NCBI RefSeq assembly: GCF_001610835.1 | Contig: NZ_CP011270.1 | Coordinates: 2,994,001-3,058,000 of the forward strand | Reading direction: 5' to 3' | Source of the DNA: Planctomyces sp. SH-PL14 | GTDB lineage: Bacteria > Planctomycetota > Planctomycetia > Planctomycetales > Planctomycetaceae | DNA length: 64,000 nt | Part shown: positions 16,711-26,715 of the stretch, in pieces | Layout of the letters: every line of letters starts with the position of its first letter | Position numbering within the stretch: position 1 is the stretch's first letter | Made by a program: the position numbers and the translations under genes | The notes under the pieces: generated by a model | Databases searched by the model: none | Told to the model about the DNA's origin: nothing | Seen by the model: the letters and a program-made list of their open reading frames with translations, nothing else

Positions 16711-17042
16711 CCGGGTCCAGGGGCACCCTGGTCAGGGGATGCAAGGGGGAGAATCCCCCTTGCCCGCCGGAGGCCTGGCCGTCGAGAGATGTCTGAAGGA
16801 CTGAGTGTCCAAACGCGGACAACGTGTTGTATGCCCCGTCACCAACCCGCGGGGTTGCAAAGCGAGCGATGTGATGTGAGGGAGTCCTCGACGCTGATCC
16901 TATAAAGGGGACGTCCGTTGCTTACCACGGTTCCTCGTAGAAGTGCCTCCGGCGGCAAGGGCCTGTGTTGTTTCTCTGGGCCCCCTTGACCCCAGGCTGC
17001 CGGGGCACGTTGGGTTTGAGCTATCGAGCCGCGCCGGCGGGC
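16711..17042 (-). repeat. Dispersed intergenic repeat, copy 4 (full)
   Basis: Full reverse copy starting CCGGGTCCAGGGGCACC directly after the stop codon at 16710 and ending near GCCGGCGG at 17042. The left-arm hairpin (about 16958-16985) has an enlarged stem-loop with CCTGTGTTGTTTCTCTGG instead of the usual few-base loop; the same insert occurs in other copies. The prfC start follows at 17157. Confidence 0.92.
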
Positions 17043-17156
17043 GCGCCGGGTTCGCCGCTTTTTCCCGGAAAGCTGTTATCATTCCCGGCTTTCCCCATCG
17101 CATCCCCTCGTCCGCACTGCCTCGTCCGCACCCTCCACCGGACGAACTGCCCTTCC

Positions 17157-18806
<1,650 letters not shown>

Positions 18807-18861
18807 GCGGGTGCGTTTGCCGGATGGTGGCAGCGGACGAACAATCCATTGCACGACCCAA

Positions 18862-19174
18862 CCGGGTCCAGGGGCACCCTGGTGGGGGGATGCAAGGGGG
18901 GCAACGCCCCTTTGCCCGCCGGAGGCCTGGCCGTTGAGAGATGTCTGAAGGAGCACGTGTCCAAGCGCGGGCGACGTGTCGTATGCCCCCTCACCAACCC
19001 GTGGCGTCTTCAGAGCGAGCGGTGAGTCCCCAACGCCGGTTCCACAAAGGGGACATCCGTTGTGTCCCGCGGTTCCGCGACGAAAGTGCCTCCGGCGGCA
19101 AGGGGTTACCCCCTTGACCCCGGCTGCCGTCGCACGTTGGGTTTGAGCAAGCAGAGTCGTGCCGGCGAGGATGT
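18862..19174 (-). repeat. Dispersed intergenic repeat, copy 5 (full)
   Basis: Full reverse copy, CCGGGTCCAGGGGCACC to GCCGGCGAGGATG, with right-arm hairpin GGGGCAACGCCCC and left-arm hairpin AAGGGGTTACCCCCTT. It starts 55 bp after the prfC stop. The remaining bases to 19260 show no gene. Confidence 0.92.
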
Positions 19175-19260
19175 GGTTGGAGCGATCCGAATCGCTCGAC
19201 CGACCACCATCCGGCGAATGCACCCGAACCGCACCATCGGGCTCAGGAGCCGCTGAACGA

Positions 19261-19297
19261 AAAAAGCCGCGCGGCGATCACTCGCTCACGCGGCTTC
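19261..19297 (-). terminator. Rho-independent terminator of the 19341-19661 gene
   Basis: On the reverse strand an 8-bp stem (AAGCCGCG/CGCGGCTT, 19265-19272 with 19290-19297) is followed by a run of T, 43 bases after the stop of the small secreted protein gene. Confidence 0.8.
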
Positions 19298-19340
19298 CGA
19301 AGGATTTCCGCTGAAGGGACACCTCACAACGCCCGGCAAC

Positions 19341-19661
19341 CTACCAGTGGTAGTGGCCGGTGTTGTGAAAGTGATAGTGCCCCGGGACGACGTGGTAGTG
19401 GTTCCGGTGCGGGATCACCTCGGTCGGGTGGTAGTCCCAGTGGCTGGTGTCATGGTAGACCCCGCCGCGGTTCCACGATGATCCGTAACCGTATCCCGTT
19501 CCGTATCCGCCCCGGAAACCGGTTCCGTATCCGTACCCGCCGTAGTAACCGCCGCCATACCCGTGGTTGTGATGGTTGTGACCAGAGTGACCATGCCCGG
19601 CGTTCGCAGCGGTGGCTCCCGTCAGGATGATCGCCAATCCCAAAGTCAGTGCTCGAAACAT
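19341..19661 (-). CDS. Secreted Gly/Tyr/His-rich small protein
   Basis: 106 residues. The start at 19661 (MFRALTLGLAIILTGATAANA) is chosen because AGGAGA lies about six bases upstream; upstream in-frame starts fall inside that ribosome-binding site. A clear Sec signal peptide is cleaved near ANA. The mature protein is a Gly/Tyr/His repeat region (GHGHSGHNHHNHGYGGGYY) and a second His/Tyr-rich part ending HYHFHNTGHYHW. The histidine spacing suggests metal binding or a cell-surface/matrix role, but no family function is known to me. It has its own terminator and lies next to csrA. Confidence 0.75.
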   Translation of the reverse strand: MFRALTLGLAIILTGATAANAGHGHSGHNHHNHGYGGGYYGGYGYGTGFRGGYGTGYGYGSSWNRGGVYHDTSHWDYHPTEVIPHRNHYHVVPGHYHFHNTGHYHW

Positions 19662-19835
19662 CGTGATTCTCCTCATCAATCTCGATCAGTCCGGGGAGAG
19701 CGAAGTGCCAACCTCCCTTGTTACATGACGAGAATGCAAGGTCCGGGCCAAACGGCAGAAACTGCCGAATCCCAGGAGTTTTCGGCAAAGTTTCCCCAGA
19801 CGGTGCCGCCGGAATGAGACGCCGCGCCGTCCAAA

Positions 19836-20063
19836 TTAGGACACTTCCCGGAGCCGCGGAGCGGACAGGGCCGATCCGCTGACCGCTTCGTGCCCCGTGA
19901 GGATCTCGGGAGAAAAGTCGAAAGCGATCTCGGACCGCACGATCTGGACGTCCGCCGGGGCTTCGATGCCGATGCGGGCGCGGGAGCCGCAGCCGAGAAC
20001 GGTGATCCGGATGCGGCCGTCGATGAGCAGGGACTCGCCGGGCTTACGGGACAGAACAAGCAT
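19836..20063 (-). CDS. csrA: Carbon storage regulator CsrA
   Basis: 75 residues from ATG 20063, with GGAGAG five bases upstream. The canonical N-terminus MLVLSRKPGESLLI, the beta strand RIRITVLG and the RNA-binding GIEAP motif are present, followed by VQIVRSEI. CsrA dimers bind GGA motifs in mRNA leaders and alter translation and stability. The strand-3 segment CGSRARIGIEAP differs slightly from common versions, and the C-terminal tail (about 20 residues after the dimer core) is longer than in short CsrA proteins. No flagellar genes, which often neighbour csrA, occur in the window. Confidence 0.93.
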   Translation of the reverse strand: MLVLSRKPGESLLIDGRIRITVLGCGSRARIGIEAPADVQIVRSEIAFDFSPEILTGHEAVSGSALSAPRLREVS

Positions 20064-20838
20064 GAGACTCTCCAGGTGTCGGGGCGCGGCGCTGCCGGCC
20101 CCGTGTGTTCGATGGTGTGGAAGAGGATTCCGGGAAGCGGCGGATCGACTCCTTCGCCGCGGGTCGCCAGACCGGGACGGGAAGCGCACAGACCGCCGCC
20201 ACAAAAGCCGCGGCGTGCACGACGATCGAGCGCCCTCGCCAAGGCCCTCGATCGATCCGGCTCGAATGTCCCGCCGCATCACGCGGACGGAACCTCGATC
20301 CGGTCAGATCCAGTTCGTTCGAGATTGAGGAAGAAGACGCCGTGCCAACAGCATCACGGCATGCGCTCTCAGAAACGCCAGACCGCGACAGAGCGTCGGG
20401 TCCGTTCTCCAGTCGGTGATCGCCTCATCCACTGGCCGCTGCATCATCCTGATGAGCTCCTCGAAAGGAAGGGGGCGGAAGGAGGAACGCGGAAGGCAGA
20501 ACCGGCTTCCACGCCGGGCGTGCGGTCCAACCCGCAACGCGATGCGAAGTCTAATTGGCGATGCCGGCCTGTCAAGAACAATCGTTCACTACTGTTGTTT
20601 TCTACAGGCAGCCGCGTGGGAGCCAGATAATTTCCACGCCGGGCGGTGGCACGCTCGCTCAGGGCGTCCGCAGAGCGCCATCGGCCAATTCCGCCGTCGC
20701 GATCGAGAACCTCCGCCGTCGACCGCCCCGATCGGGATCTCGATTGAACTCCCTGCCACGGGAGAACCGATCCAATCCCTACAACCGGACGCCGCGCTGT
20801 CGTGTCCGAAGAGCTGTGTCCGGACCGGAGACCGCGCG
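20064..20838. other. Divergent intergenic region, no convincing gene
   Basis: 775 bases between the csrA start and the ATPase start. Short frames (for example 20304-20537 on the reverse strand, 77 codons with a TTG start) have no family signal. Contains a local AT-richer patch near 20575-20640. It must carry the csrA and ATPase promoters. Confidence 0.45.
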
Positions 20839-21630
20839 ATGTCGTACGCCGATGAAACCTCGATTCCGAATCCGTTCGAGGCGGAAGAACTCGGCTGGGT
20901 CTTCGCCAGTCCGGAGCACGACGAAGCGCTTGCCCGCATGCACTTCGTGATCGAAGGGCGCCAGTCCTGCGGCATCCTGACGGGCCCGCCGGGAAGCGGA
21001 AAGTCGCGGCTGTTCCAGAAGCTCCTCGGAGACATCCGCCGCACCGGCCGCCAAGGAGCCCTGATCGATCTCTCCGGCCTCAACGCCGCCCGCCTGCTGG
21101 TCCGTCTCGACGCCGCACTCGGCCTCAACGGCGGGCTGCCGGCCGACTCCCTGTCGCTCTGGGACGCCGTGATGAACGGGATCGGCGGGCTCGACATGGC
21201 GGGCCTGGAGCTGGTCCTGCTTCTCGACCACGGCCAGCACGCCCATCCCGATGTCTGGCCCCTCCTCGATCAGCTCCTGACGCAGGGGACGCACGGCCTG
21301 ACGATCCTGCTGGCGTCGCCACAGCCGCCGACCGGACTCTTCGCGGAGTTTGTCCGTCGCCACGGAGCGCTACGGATCGAGCTCAGCCGGTTTTCCCTGC
21401 CCGAGACCGCCCGGTTCATCCGCGCGGCGTTCGAACGGGTCGGCGCCGACGGCACTCCGTTTGACTCGGACGCGGTCCGCCGGATCCATGAGCTGACCCG
21501 CGGCGAGCCGCGACTGGTGAGCCGGCTCTGCCGCGTCGCCATGCTGGCCGCGACCGCGGACGGCGCGACAGAGATTCACGCTTCGCTCGTTGACGCGGCC
21601 GCGGAGGAAGTGCTGCTCGTGGCGACTTGA
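20839..21630 (+). CDS. ExeA/GspA-like AAA ATPase
   Basis: 263 residues from ATG 20839, with GGAG eight bases upstream; the longer open frame upstream is low-complexity. N-terminus NPFEAEELGWVFASPEHDEALARM resembles ExeA/GspA and transposition-type AAA ATPases. Walker A is GPPGSGKS near residue 55. The Walker B strand LELVLLLDHGQHAHPD has His where the usual second acidic residue is expected, so hydrolysis may be weak or use another residue. A sensor-type LLASPQPP and the C-terminal helical lid (RFIRAAFERVG) follow. ExeA-type ATPases help secretin or pilus assembly; the GspK-like gene at 41.5 kb is the only related gene seen. One base separates this stop from the convergent gene. Confidence 0.78.
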   Translation: MSYADETSIPNPFEAEELGWVFASPEHDEALARMHFVIEGRQSCGILTGPPGSGKSRLFQKLLGDIRRTGRQGALIDLSGLNAARLLVRLDAALGLNGGLPADSLSLWDAVMNGIGGLDMAGLELVLLLDHGQHAHPDVWPLLDQLLTQGTHGLTILLASPQPPTGLFAEFVRRHGALRIELSRFSLPETARFIRAAFERVGADGTPFDSDAVRRIHELTRGEPRLVSRLCRVAMLAATADGATEIHASLVDAAAEEVLLVAT

Positions 21631-21631
21631 G

Positions 21632-22000
21632 TCAGGCGATTCGGCGGAAGCATTCTCCGAATCGGGACGTCGCGTTCGTCACCCAGTAGCGATCGCCCTC
21701 AAAACGAATATAGGCCAGCGTCCAATCGTCCCTCCACTGACAAGAGGTTCGGACGACGACGCTTGAGGAGTCGCTCGCAACGACCTCGTAGGGCTCCTCA
21801 CTGAGCTCGCTGGGATCAAAGCCGCTGAGAATCTGCTCCGGCGTCCAGCGGACGATCATTTTGCCAAACAGGCTCTTGAACTTCCGGAGCTTCGCCGGAG
21901 GCATTCCCCGGTCAGGCTTCCAGTTGCGGAACGTCCTCCGAGTATCGGACTTCCAGGTTCCGAGCAGCCGCTTGTCGTACGTCGCCGCTTTCGCCGCCAT
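21632..22000 (-). CDS. Hypothetical protein
   Basis: 122 residues from ATG 22000. Begins MAAKAATYDKRLLGTWKSD and includes a KLRKFKSLFGKMIVRWTPEQ helix, then alternating beta-like strands (SSVVVRTSCQWRDDWTLAYI, RFEGDRYWVTN) ending FGECFRRIA. The order (LLGTWKSD, then strands that check weight/charge of a ligand) recalls small lipocalin-like 'TWKSD' proteins, but I cannot assign a family with confidence. No signal peptide. It lies 41 bp downstream of the FdhF-like gene on the same strand and could be co-transcribed with it. Confidence 0.65.
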   Translation of the reverse strand: MAAKAATYDKRLLGTWKSDTRRTFRNWKPDRGMPPAKLRKFKSLFGKMIVRWTPEQILSGFDPSELSEEPYEVVASDSSSVVVRTSCQWRDDWTLAYIRFEGDRYWVTNATSRFGECFRRIA

Positions 22001-22041
22001 ATCGAGTTACCGCCCGTTGAGAAACCACAGCCGCCAGACTC

Positions 22042-24270
22042 TCAGTGCGTGAGCGCGACAGTCGCGGTCTTCTCCAGGGCTGGCATCTCGACCTCCGGTT
22101 CGATGCTGACGAGCACCGACTTGAAGGCGGGCGTCTTCGAGAGCGGATCGACCGCGTGCGGGACCAGGACATTCGACTCGGGGTAATACATCGCCGCATT
22201 GCCCGGACGGATGTCGATCTCGCGTACGAGAATGTACCGCATCTCCCCCGCCTCGCTGCGGATCGCGACCCGCTGGTCGACCTTGAGGCCGAGCCGGCGG
22301 ATGTCCTCGCCGCTCATCAGGATCACATCCCGCCGCTCCTGGCCGCGGTAGAGGTCGTAGTCGTCGTAGACGACGCTGTTGAACTGCCCTTCCGAGCGGA
22401 GGGTCATCATCCGCAGGTGGCCGTTCAGCGGCGGACGCTCCGGCAGCGGGACGGCGTGGAACTTGGCTTTGCCGCTCGCCGTCGGGAACTTGTACTCGGA
22501 GACGGCGCGGCCGGGGACGTGGAACTCCTTCTTCTTCTCCCCAAGCCCCTTGAGGTCTTCATAGCCGGGGATCAGTTCGGCGATCAGCTCGCGGATCGCG
22601 GCGTGGCTCTCCATTTTTTTCCAGTCGAGCCGCGTGTCGCCGGCGAACAGACGCTGGCCGATCGTCGCCAGGATCGAGACCTCGCTCCGCGGGCTGCTGA
22701 ACCGCTGGATCCCGCCGTCGCTCAGGCGGACGTAGCTGAACATCGACTCCTGCGTCGTCGGCTGCGTTTCCTCGTCGCGGGGGAGGACGGGGAGGATGAT
22801 CGTCTCTTTGCCGGTTCCCCAGGCGTGGCCCGTGTTGAGGGTCGTCGAGAGGTAGATGATCGTGTCGATCTTCTGCATCGCCTCCAGGGCGTGCTTCGCA
22901 TCGGGGTTGCTGCCGTAGAGGTTTCCGCCGAGGCAGAACGCCACGTCCATCTCGCCGCGGTGGGCCGCTGTCATGCAGGCCATCGTGTCGAGGCCGGGGC
23001 TCTTGGGGACTTGGATCCCGAGCCGCCTCTCGAGGCGTTCGAGCATCGAGTGCTTGAGAGCCGGCGTAACGCCGACCGAGCCGAGCCCCTGGACGTTGCT
23101 GTGGCCGCGGATCGGCATGAGGCCCGCGCTCTTGCGGCCGACCATTCCCCGCAGCAGCGCGAGGTTGGCGATCGTCAGGACGCTCCGGGTGCCGTGGAGG
23201 TGGTGCGTGATCCCCATGCACCAGCCGATGACCGCGTTCTTGGCGGCGAGGTACTGCTCCGCGATGTCCCGGATCTCCGCCCGGCTGACGCCACTTTCCT
23301 CCGTAATCCGCTCCCAGGGTGTTGCCTGGACCTGGGCGACGAACTCCTGGAAGTTCTCCGTGTGCTGTTCGATGAACGCGGTGTTCTGGGCGTTCCGTTC
23401 CAGGATCTCTTTGGCGATCCCGGTCAGCATCGCCAGGTCGCCGCCGATGTGCGGCTGGACGAACGTGCTGGCGATGTCGGAGCCGAAGAGCATGCTCCGG
23501 ACGTCGCTCGGGACGCGGAACTTCGTCAGGCCGAGTTCTTTGATCGGATTGACAACGATGATCTTGCCACCCCGCCGCCGGAGGTGGGCGAAGGTCTTCA
23601 TCAGCCGGGGGTGGTTCGACGACGGGTTGGCTCCGATGAGGATGTAGAGGTCCGCTTCGTCGAGGTCGTCGAGTTTGACCGTTCCGGCTCCGGTGCCGAT
23701 GGCCATTCCGAGGCCGACGCCGCTGGCCTGGTGGCAGTAGTACGAGCAGTTGTTGACGTAGTTCGTGCCGAACAGGCGCGACAGGAGCTGGAGCAGGAAC
23801 CCCGCTTCGTTCGAGGCTCGGCCGCTGGCGTAGAAGAACGTCCGCTGGGGACCGGCGGTCTGGAGCTTGGCGGCGATCTTGTCGAGGGCTTCGTCCCAGG
23901 AGATGACGCGGTAGGTCTTCTCGCCGGGGGCGAGGTAGAGCGGTTCGGTGAGGCGGCCGGACTCTTCGAGTTGTTTGGGGGTGAGGGCGCGGAGCTGGTT
24001 CAGGGGGGTTTTCTGGATCCAGTCGAGGCGCATTCCTCCCTGCATGTCGGAGGCCATGGCCTGGAACGACTTTTTGCAGACCTCGGGGAAGTAGCCCCCC
24101 TCGTTGACCATGCCGCCGAGCTGGCCCCCCATGCCGACAGCGCAGGTCTTGCAGGCGTTTTTGGACCGCATGGCGGTCCACATTTTCCACCAGCCGACTT
24201 TGTGGCTCAGCTTGAGGCTGTAGAGGATGGCTCGCCAGCCGCCGCCGTGTTTGGGTGCCTTGAGCGCCAC
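22042..24270 (-). CDS. FdhF/YdeP-family molybdopterin oxidoreductase
   Basis: 742 residues from a GTG at 24270. Large molybdopterin-binding subunit of the formate dehydrogenase H/YdeP type: a short N-terminal Fe-S region (C40-x2-C43, then a Cys in PEVCKKSF near 64, so three rather than four Cys), the MGD domains (LYILIGANPSSNHPR, GKIIVVNPIKE, WCMGITHHLHGTRS, GLMPIRGHSNVQGLGSVG) and a C-terminal beta-barrel with VYDDYDLYRGQERRD. Where FdhF has selenocysteine after CH, this protein reads YCHQASGVGLG with Gln, as expected for YdeP-like proteins with Glu or another residue here. Formate oxidation should therefore not be assumed. YdeP of E. coli is linked to acid resistance. No FdhD or electron-transfer partner is adjacent. 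Confidence 0.88.
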   Translation of the reverse strand: MALKAPKHGGGWRAILYSLKLSHKVGWWKMWTAMRSKNACKTCAVGMGGQLGGMVNEGGYFPEVCKKSFQAMASDMQGGMRLDWIQKTPLNQLRALTPKQLEESGRLTEPLYLAPGEKTYRVISWDEALDKIAAKLQTAGPQRTFFYASGRASNEAGFLLQLLSRLFGTNYVNNCSYYCHQASGVGLGMAIGTGAGTVKLDDLDEADLYILIGANPSSNHPRLMKTFAHLRRRGGKIIVVNPIKELGLTKFRVPSDVRSMLFGSDIASTFVQPHIGGDLAMLTGIAKEILERNAQNTAFIEQHTENFQEFVAQVQATPWERITEESGVSRAEIRDIAEQYLAAKNAVIGWCMGITHHLHGTRSVLTIANLALLRGMVGRKSAGLMPIRGHSNVQGLGSVGVTPALKHSMLERLERRLGIQVPKSPGLDTMACMTAAHRGEMDVAFCLGGNLYGSNPDAKHALEAMQKIDTIIYLSTTLNTGHAWGTGKETIILPVLPRDEETQPTTQESMFSYVRLSDGGIQRFSSPRSEVSILATIGQRLFAGDTRLDWKKMESHAAIRELIAELIPGYEDLKGLGEKKKEFHVPGRAVSEYKFPTASGKAKFHAVPLPERPPLNGHLRMMTLRSEGQFNSVVYDDYDLYRGQERRDVILMSGEDIRRLGLKVDQRVAIRSEAGEMRYILVREIDIRPGNAAMYYPESNVLVPHAVDPLSKTPAFKSVLVSIEPEVEMPALEKTATVALTH

Positions 24271-24415
24271 GCGTTGTCTCGCAACGAAACTAGAGAAACG
24301 GGTCGACGAAGGCGCTTTGCTGTCCGAGCGTGGGGCGCTTTCGCATCGGGGTCATCTGATTCAAGTATCGGCCAGTGGGGCCGGTGAATCAATGTTGATG
24401 CGATTTGCGCGTACG

Positions 24416-24729
24416 ACGTCCTTGCCGACACAGCGTTGATAGCTCAATCCCATCGTGCGACGGCAACCGGGGTCAAGGGGGCAACCCCTTGCCGCCGGAG
24501 GCGCTTCCATGAGGAACCGCGGGACACAACGGACGTCCGCTTTGTGGGAGCGGCGTTGAGGACTCACCGCCCGCCTTGCAATCCCCGGGGGTTGGTGAGG
24601 GGGGGCATCCGACACGATGTCCGCGTTTGGATACTGACGCCTTCAGACATCGTCCGACAAGACAGGCCTCCGGCGGGCAAAGGGGCGTTGCCCCTCTGCA
24701 CTCCCCACCAGGGTGCCCCTGGACCCGGT
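24416..24729 (+). repeat. Dispersed intergenic repeat, copy 6 (full)
   Basis: Forward copy from CGTCCTTGCCGACAC through GGGGTCAAGGGGGCAACCCC, CCGCCGGAGGC, the core, and right arm GCCTCCGGCGG with hairpin GGGGCGTTGCCCC to CCCTGGACCCGG. The core differs slightly (CTTCAGACATCGTCCGAC). It ends 13 bp before the stop of the lipoprotein gene at 24743. Confidence 0.92.
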
Positions 24730-24742
24730 GAAAAAGAGTTCG

Positions 24743-25078
24743 CTACCGCAGCTCCACGGCTTCCGGATACTGCGTGGTCGGTACCGGTGGCGGTGCGAAC
24801 GGATTCCCATACCGCTGCTTCTGCACCGCAGCACCAAACCGGTCCTTCGAGATCTGGACCTGCGATCGCTGCTGCACAAACCCCAGCGGACGCGACTGCG
24901 TGTCCGGCCCCATCCGCGAATCGGGATACGGATCCTGAACCTGCGCTTCCCGCCGCTGATACTCCGAACCCATCCACGTGCAGGTCGGGAACCGCGTCGT
25001 CGCCGGCGAACACCCCGTCACCACCGCGGAAACCGCGATCAGCGCCAGACACACGGCGGCAGGAGGACGGGTGAACAC
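24743..25078 (-). CDS. Small probable lipoprotein
   Basis: 111 residues from a GTG at 25078. A hydrophobic N-terminus (AAVCLALIAVSAVVTGC) ends in a lipobox-like VTGC, so the mature protein is probably lipid-anchored. The remainder is polar and Gln/Pro/Arg-rich (AQVQDPYPDSRMGPDTQSRP, GFVQQRSQVQ), with no catalytic motif. Similar short secreted proteins with a DPYPD-type motif occur in planctomycetes and remain uncharacterised. It may share a transcript with the 25436-25206 gene upstream. Confidence 0.68.
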   Translation of the reverse strand: MFTRPPAAVCLALIAVSAVVTGCSPATTRFPTCTWMGSEYQRREAQVQDPYPDSRMGPDTQSRPLGFVQQRSQVQISKDRFGAAVQKQRYGNPFAPPPVPTTQYPEAVELR

Positions 25079-25205
25079 CAGAGACTCGCGGCAGATTCGG
25101 TAAGGAATCGGTCAAAGACCGGCGGAATCTACCGCAGAACGTGAAAACGAGACCAGACGAGTTTTCCCGCCCCCGCCGGCCTCCCGCGAGACCCCCGCCC
25201 GAGCA

Positions 25206-25436
25206 CTACAGCTCATCGTCCGGAAGCCGCGGCCCCGTCGTCACGAGCAGCCCGAAGCCCGTCACGAGCATCGTGACGAACGAAGTCATCATCAGATATT
25301 CCCAGGCGCCCGGCTGCGCCGCGTTGTCACGCCCCACGAGAGCGATCGTGCCGGCCATCCAGACCAGACCGGTCAGACCGCTCAGCGTGGCCATCGTTCC
25401 AAGGGCCGTCAGGCTGAGATTCCGGATCCACCGCAT
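25206..25436 (-). CDS. Small two-helix membrane protein
   Basis: 76 residues from ATG 25436, with AAGGAG eight bases upstream, which decides the start over a longer frame to 25502. Two hydrophobic segments (LTALGTMATLSGLTGLVWMA and YLMMTSFVTMLVTGFGLLV) and an acidic tail PRLPDDEL. No family recognised. It lies 127 bp upstream of the lipoprotein gene on the same strand and is divergent from dapA. Confidence 0.65.
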   Translation of the reverse strand: MRWIRNLSLTALGTMATLSGLTGLVWMAGTIALVGRDNAAQPGAWEYLMMTSFVTMLVTGFGLLVTTGPRLPDDEL

Positions 25437-25733
25437 GTGTGAAACTCCTTGTGTGAGGACAGCAGCGAAAACGGATTCCCTCCGCCAACGGATCAATCCC
25501 AACCGCGCCGATTCTCCGGAACCTCAACTCGCCGCGGGAGTTAACGGAGCCAACGCCCGCCGGAGGAGTCTCAGGACCCTCGCCGATTGGGAAAAGCCTG
25601 CGGCCGCGCCCCGCCGCCGGTCGTTATCCCTGCGAACAAAACGGATGAAGGAATGTCCTTCCGGCGGTAACATGCCCGTTTCGCCGAACGAAAGTCGCCA
25701 GTCGGCGCGTTGAGAACGACCCAGGAGTGAAAG

Positions 25734-26621
25734 ATGTCCCGCAAGGGTGAGATGTTTGCCGGTCTGACCGTGGCCCTCGTCACGCCGTTTCGCGATGGCA
25801 AGGTCGATGAGGCCGCCCTGCGGAAACTGGTCGACTGGCAGGTCGAGCAAGGGACCAACTGCGTCAGCCCCTGCGGGACGACCGGCGAAAGCCCGACCCT
25901 GACCCACGACGAGCACGAGCGGGTCATCAAGATCGTCTGCGAACAGGCCAAGGGACGCGTCCGCGTCATGGCCGGCACCGGCTCGAACAGCACCCTGGAA
26001 GCGATCCGCCTGACGAAGGCGGCCAAGGCGGCCGGAGCCGACGGGGCCCTGATGGTCGCCCCCTACTACAACAAGCCGATGCAGGACGGCTTCTACCGGC
26101 ACTTCGCCGCCGTCGCCGAGGCGTGCGACCTGCCGATCGTCCTCTACAACATCCCCGGCCGCACCGCCAAGAACATGGAGCCGGAAACGATCTGCCGGCT
26201 CGCCGAGATCCCGACGATCGTCGCCGTCAAGGAGTCGACCGGCTCCATGGACCAGGCGTCGCAGATCCTCTCCGGCAGCCGCCTCACCGTCCTCTCCGGG
26301 GACGACAGCCTCACCCTCCCGCTCATGTCGATGGGTGGCAGCGGCGTCGTGTCGGTCGTCGGCAACATCGTCCCGAAGGACGTGCTGGCGATGATCGCCG
26401 CCTGGAAGGCGGGCAACATTGCCGAAGCCCAGAAGTCGCACCACAAGCTGTTCCCGCTCTGCCGCGACATGCTGAGCCTCGCCACGAACCCGATCCCGCT
26501 GAAGGCCGCCATGGCCCGCTTGGGTCGCGACACCGGCGAGGTCCGCCTCCCGCTGACGCCGCTCTCCGAGCAGGATCAGGTGAAGCTGGAGAAGACCCTC
26601 AAGACGTACGGGCTCCTGTAG
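25734..26621 (+). CDS. dapA: 4-hydroxy-tetrahydrodipicolinate synthase
   Basis: 295 residues, the standard length. DapA condenses pyruvate and aspartate semialdehyde in the lysine/diaminopimelate pathway. A TIM-barrel aldolase of the DHDPS class: GTTGE at 48-52, catalytic Tyr138 in LYNIPGRT, Schiff-base Lys166 in VAVKEST, and GDDSLTLP and SVVGNIVP near 205-225. A purine-rich GAGTGAAAG precedes the ATG. Diaminopimelate supply fits peptidoglycan synthesis, as does rodA at 40 kb. Related family members (N-acetylneuraminate lyase and others) exist, but the motif set favours DapA. Confidence 0.94.
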   Translation: MSRKGEMFAGLTVALVTPFRDGKVDEAALRKLVDWQVEQGTNCVSPCGTTGESPTLTHDEHERVIKIVCEQAKGRVRVMAGTGSNSTLEAIRLTKAAKAAGADGALMVAPYYNKPMQDGFYRHFAAVAEACDLPIVLYNIPGRTAKNMEPETICRLAEIPTIVAVKESTGSMDQASQILSGSRLTVLSGDDSLTLPLMSMGGSGVVSVVGNIVPKDVLAMIAAWKAGNIAEAQKSHHKLFPLCRDMLSLATNPIPLKAAMARLGRDTGEVRLPLTPLSEQDQVKLEKTLKTYGLL

Positions 26622-26715
26622 GACGAGGGACCAGGATCGAGGGAATAGGGTCGAGAGACTAGGGACGGGCGGACAGGACGTGTTCGCCCATCCCGAAAGA
26701 GGAAAGGAGGAAGCG

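Noticed and set aside
22045-24387. 780-codon open frame on the + strand
   Set aside because: Antisense to the well-supported FdhF/YdeP gene, repetitive Asp/Arg/Val composition, no motif.
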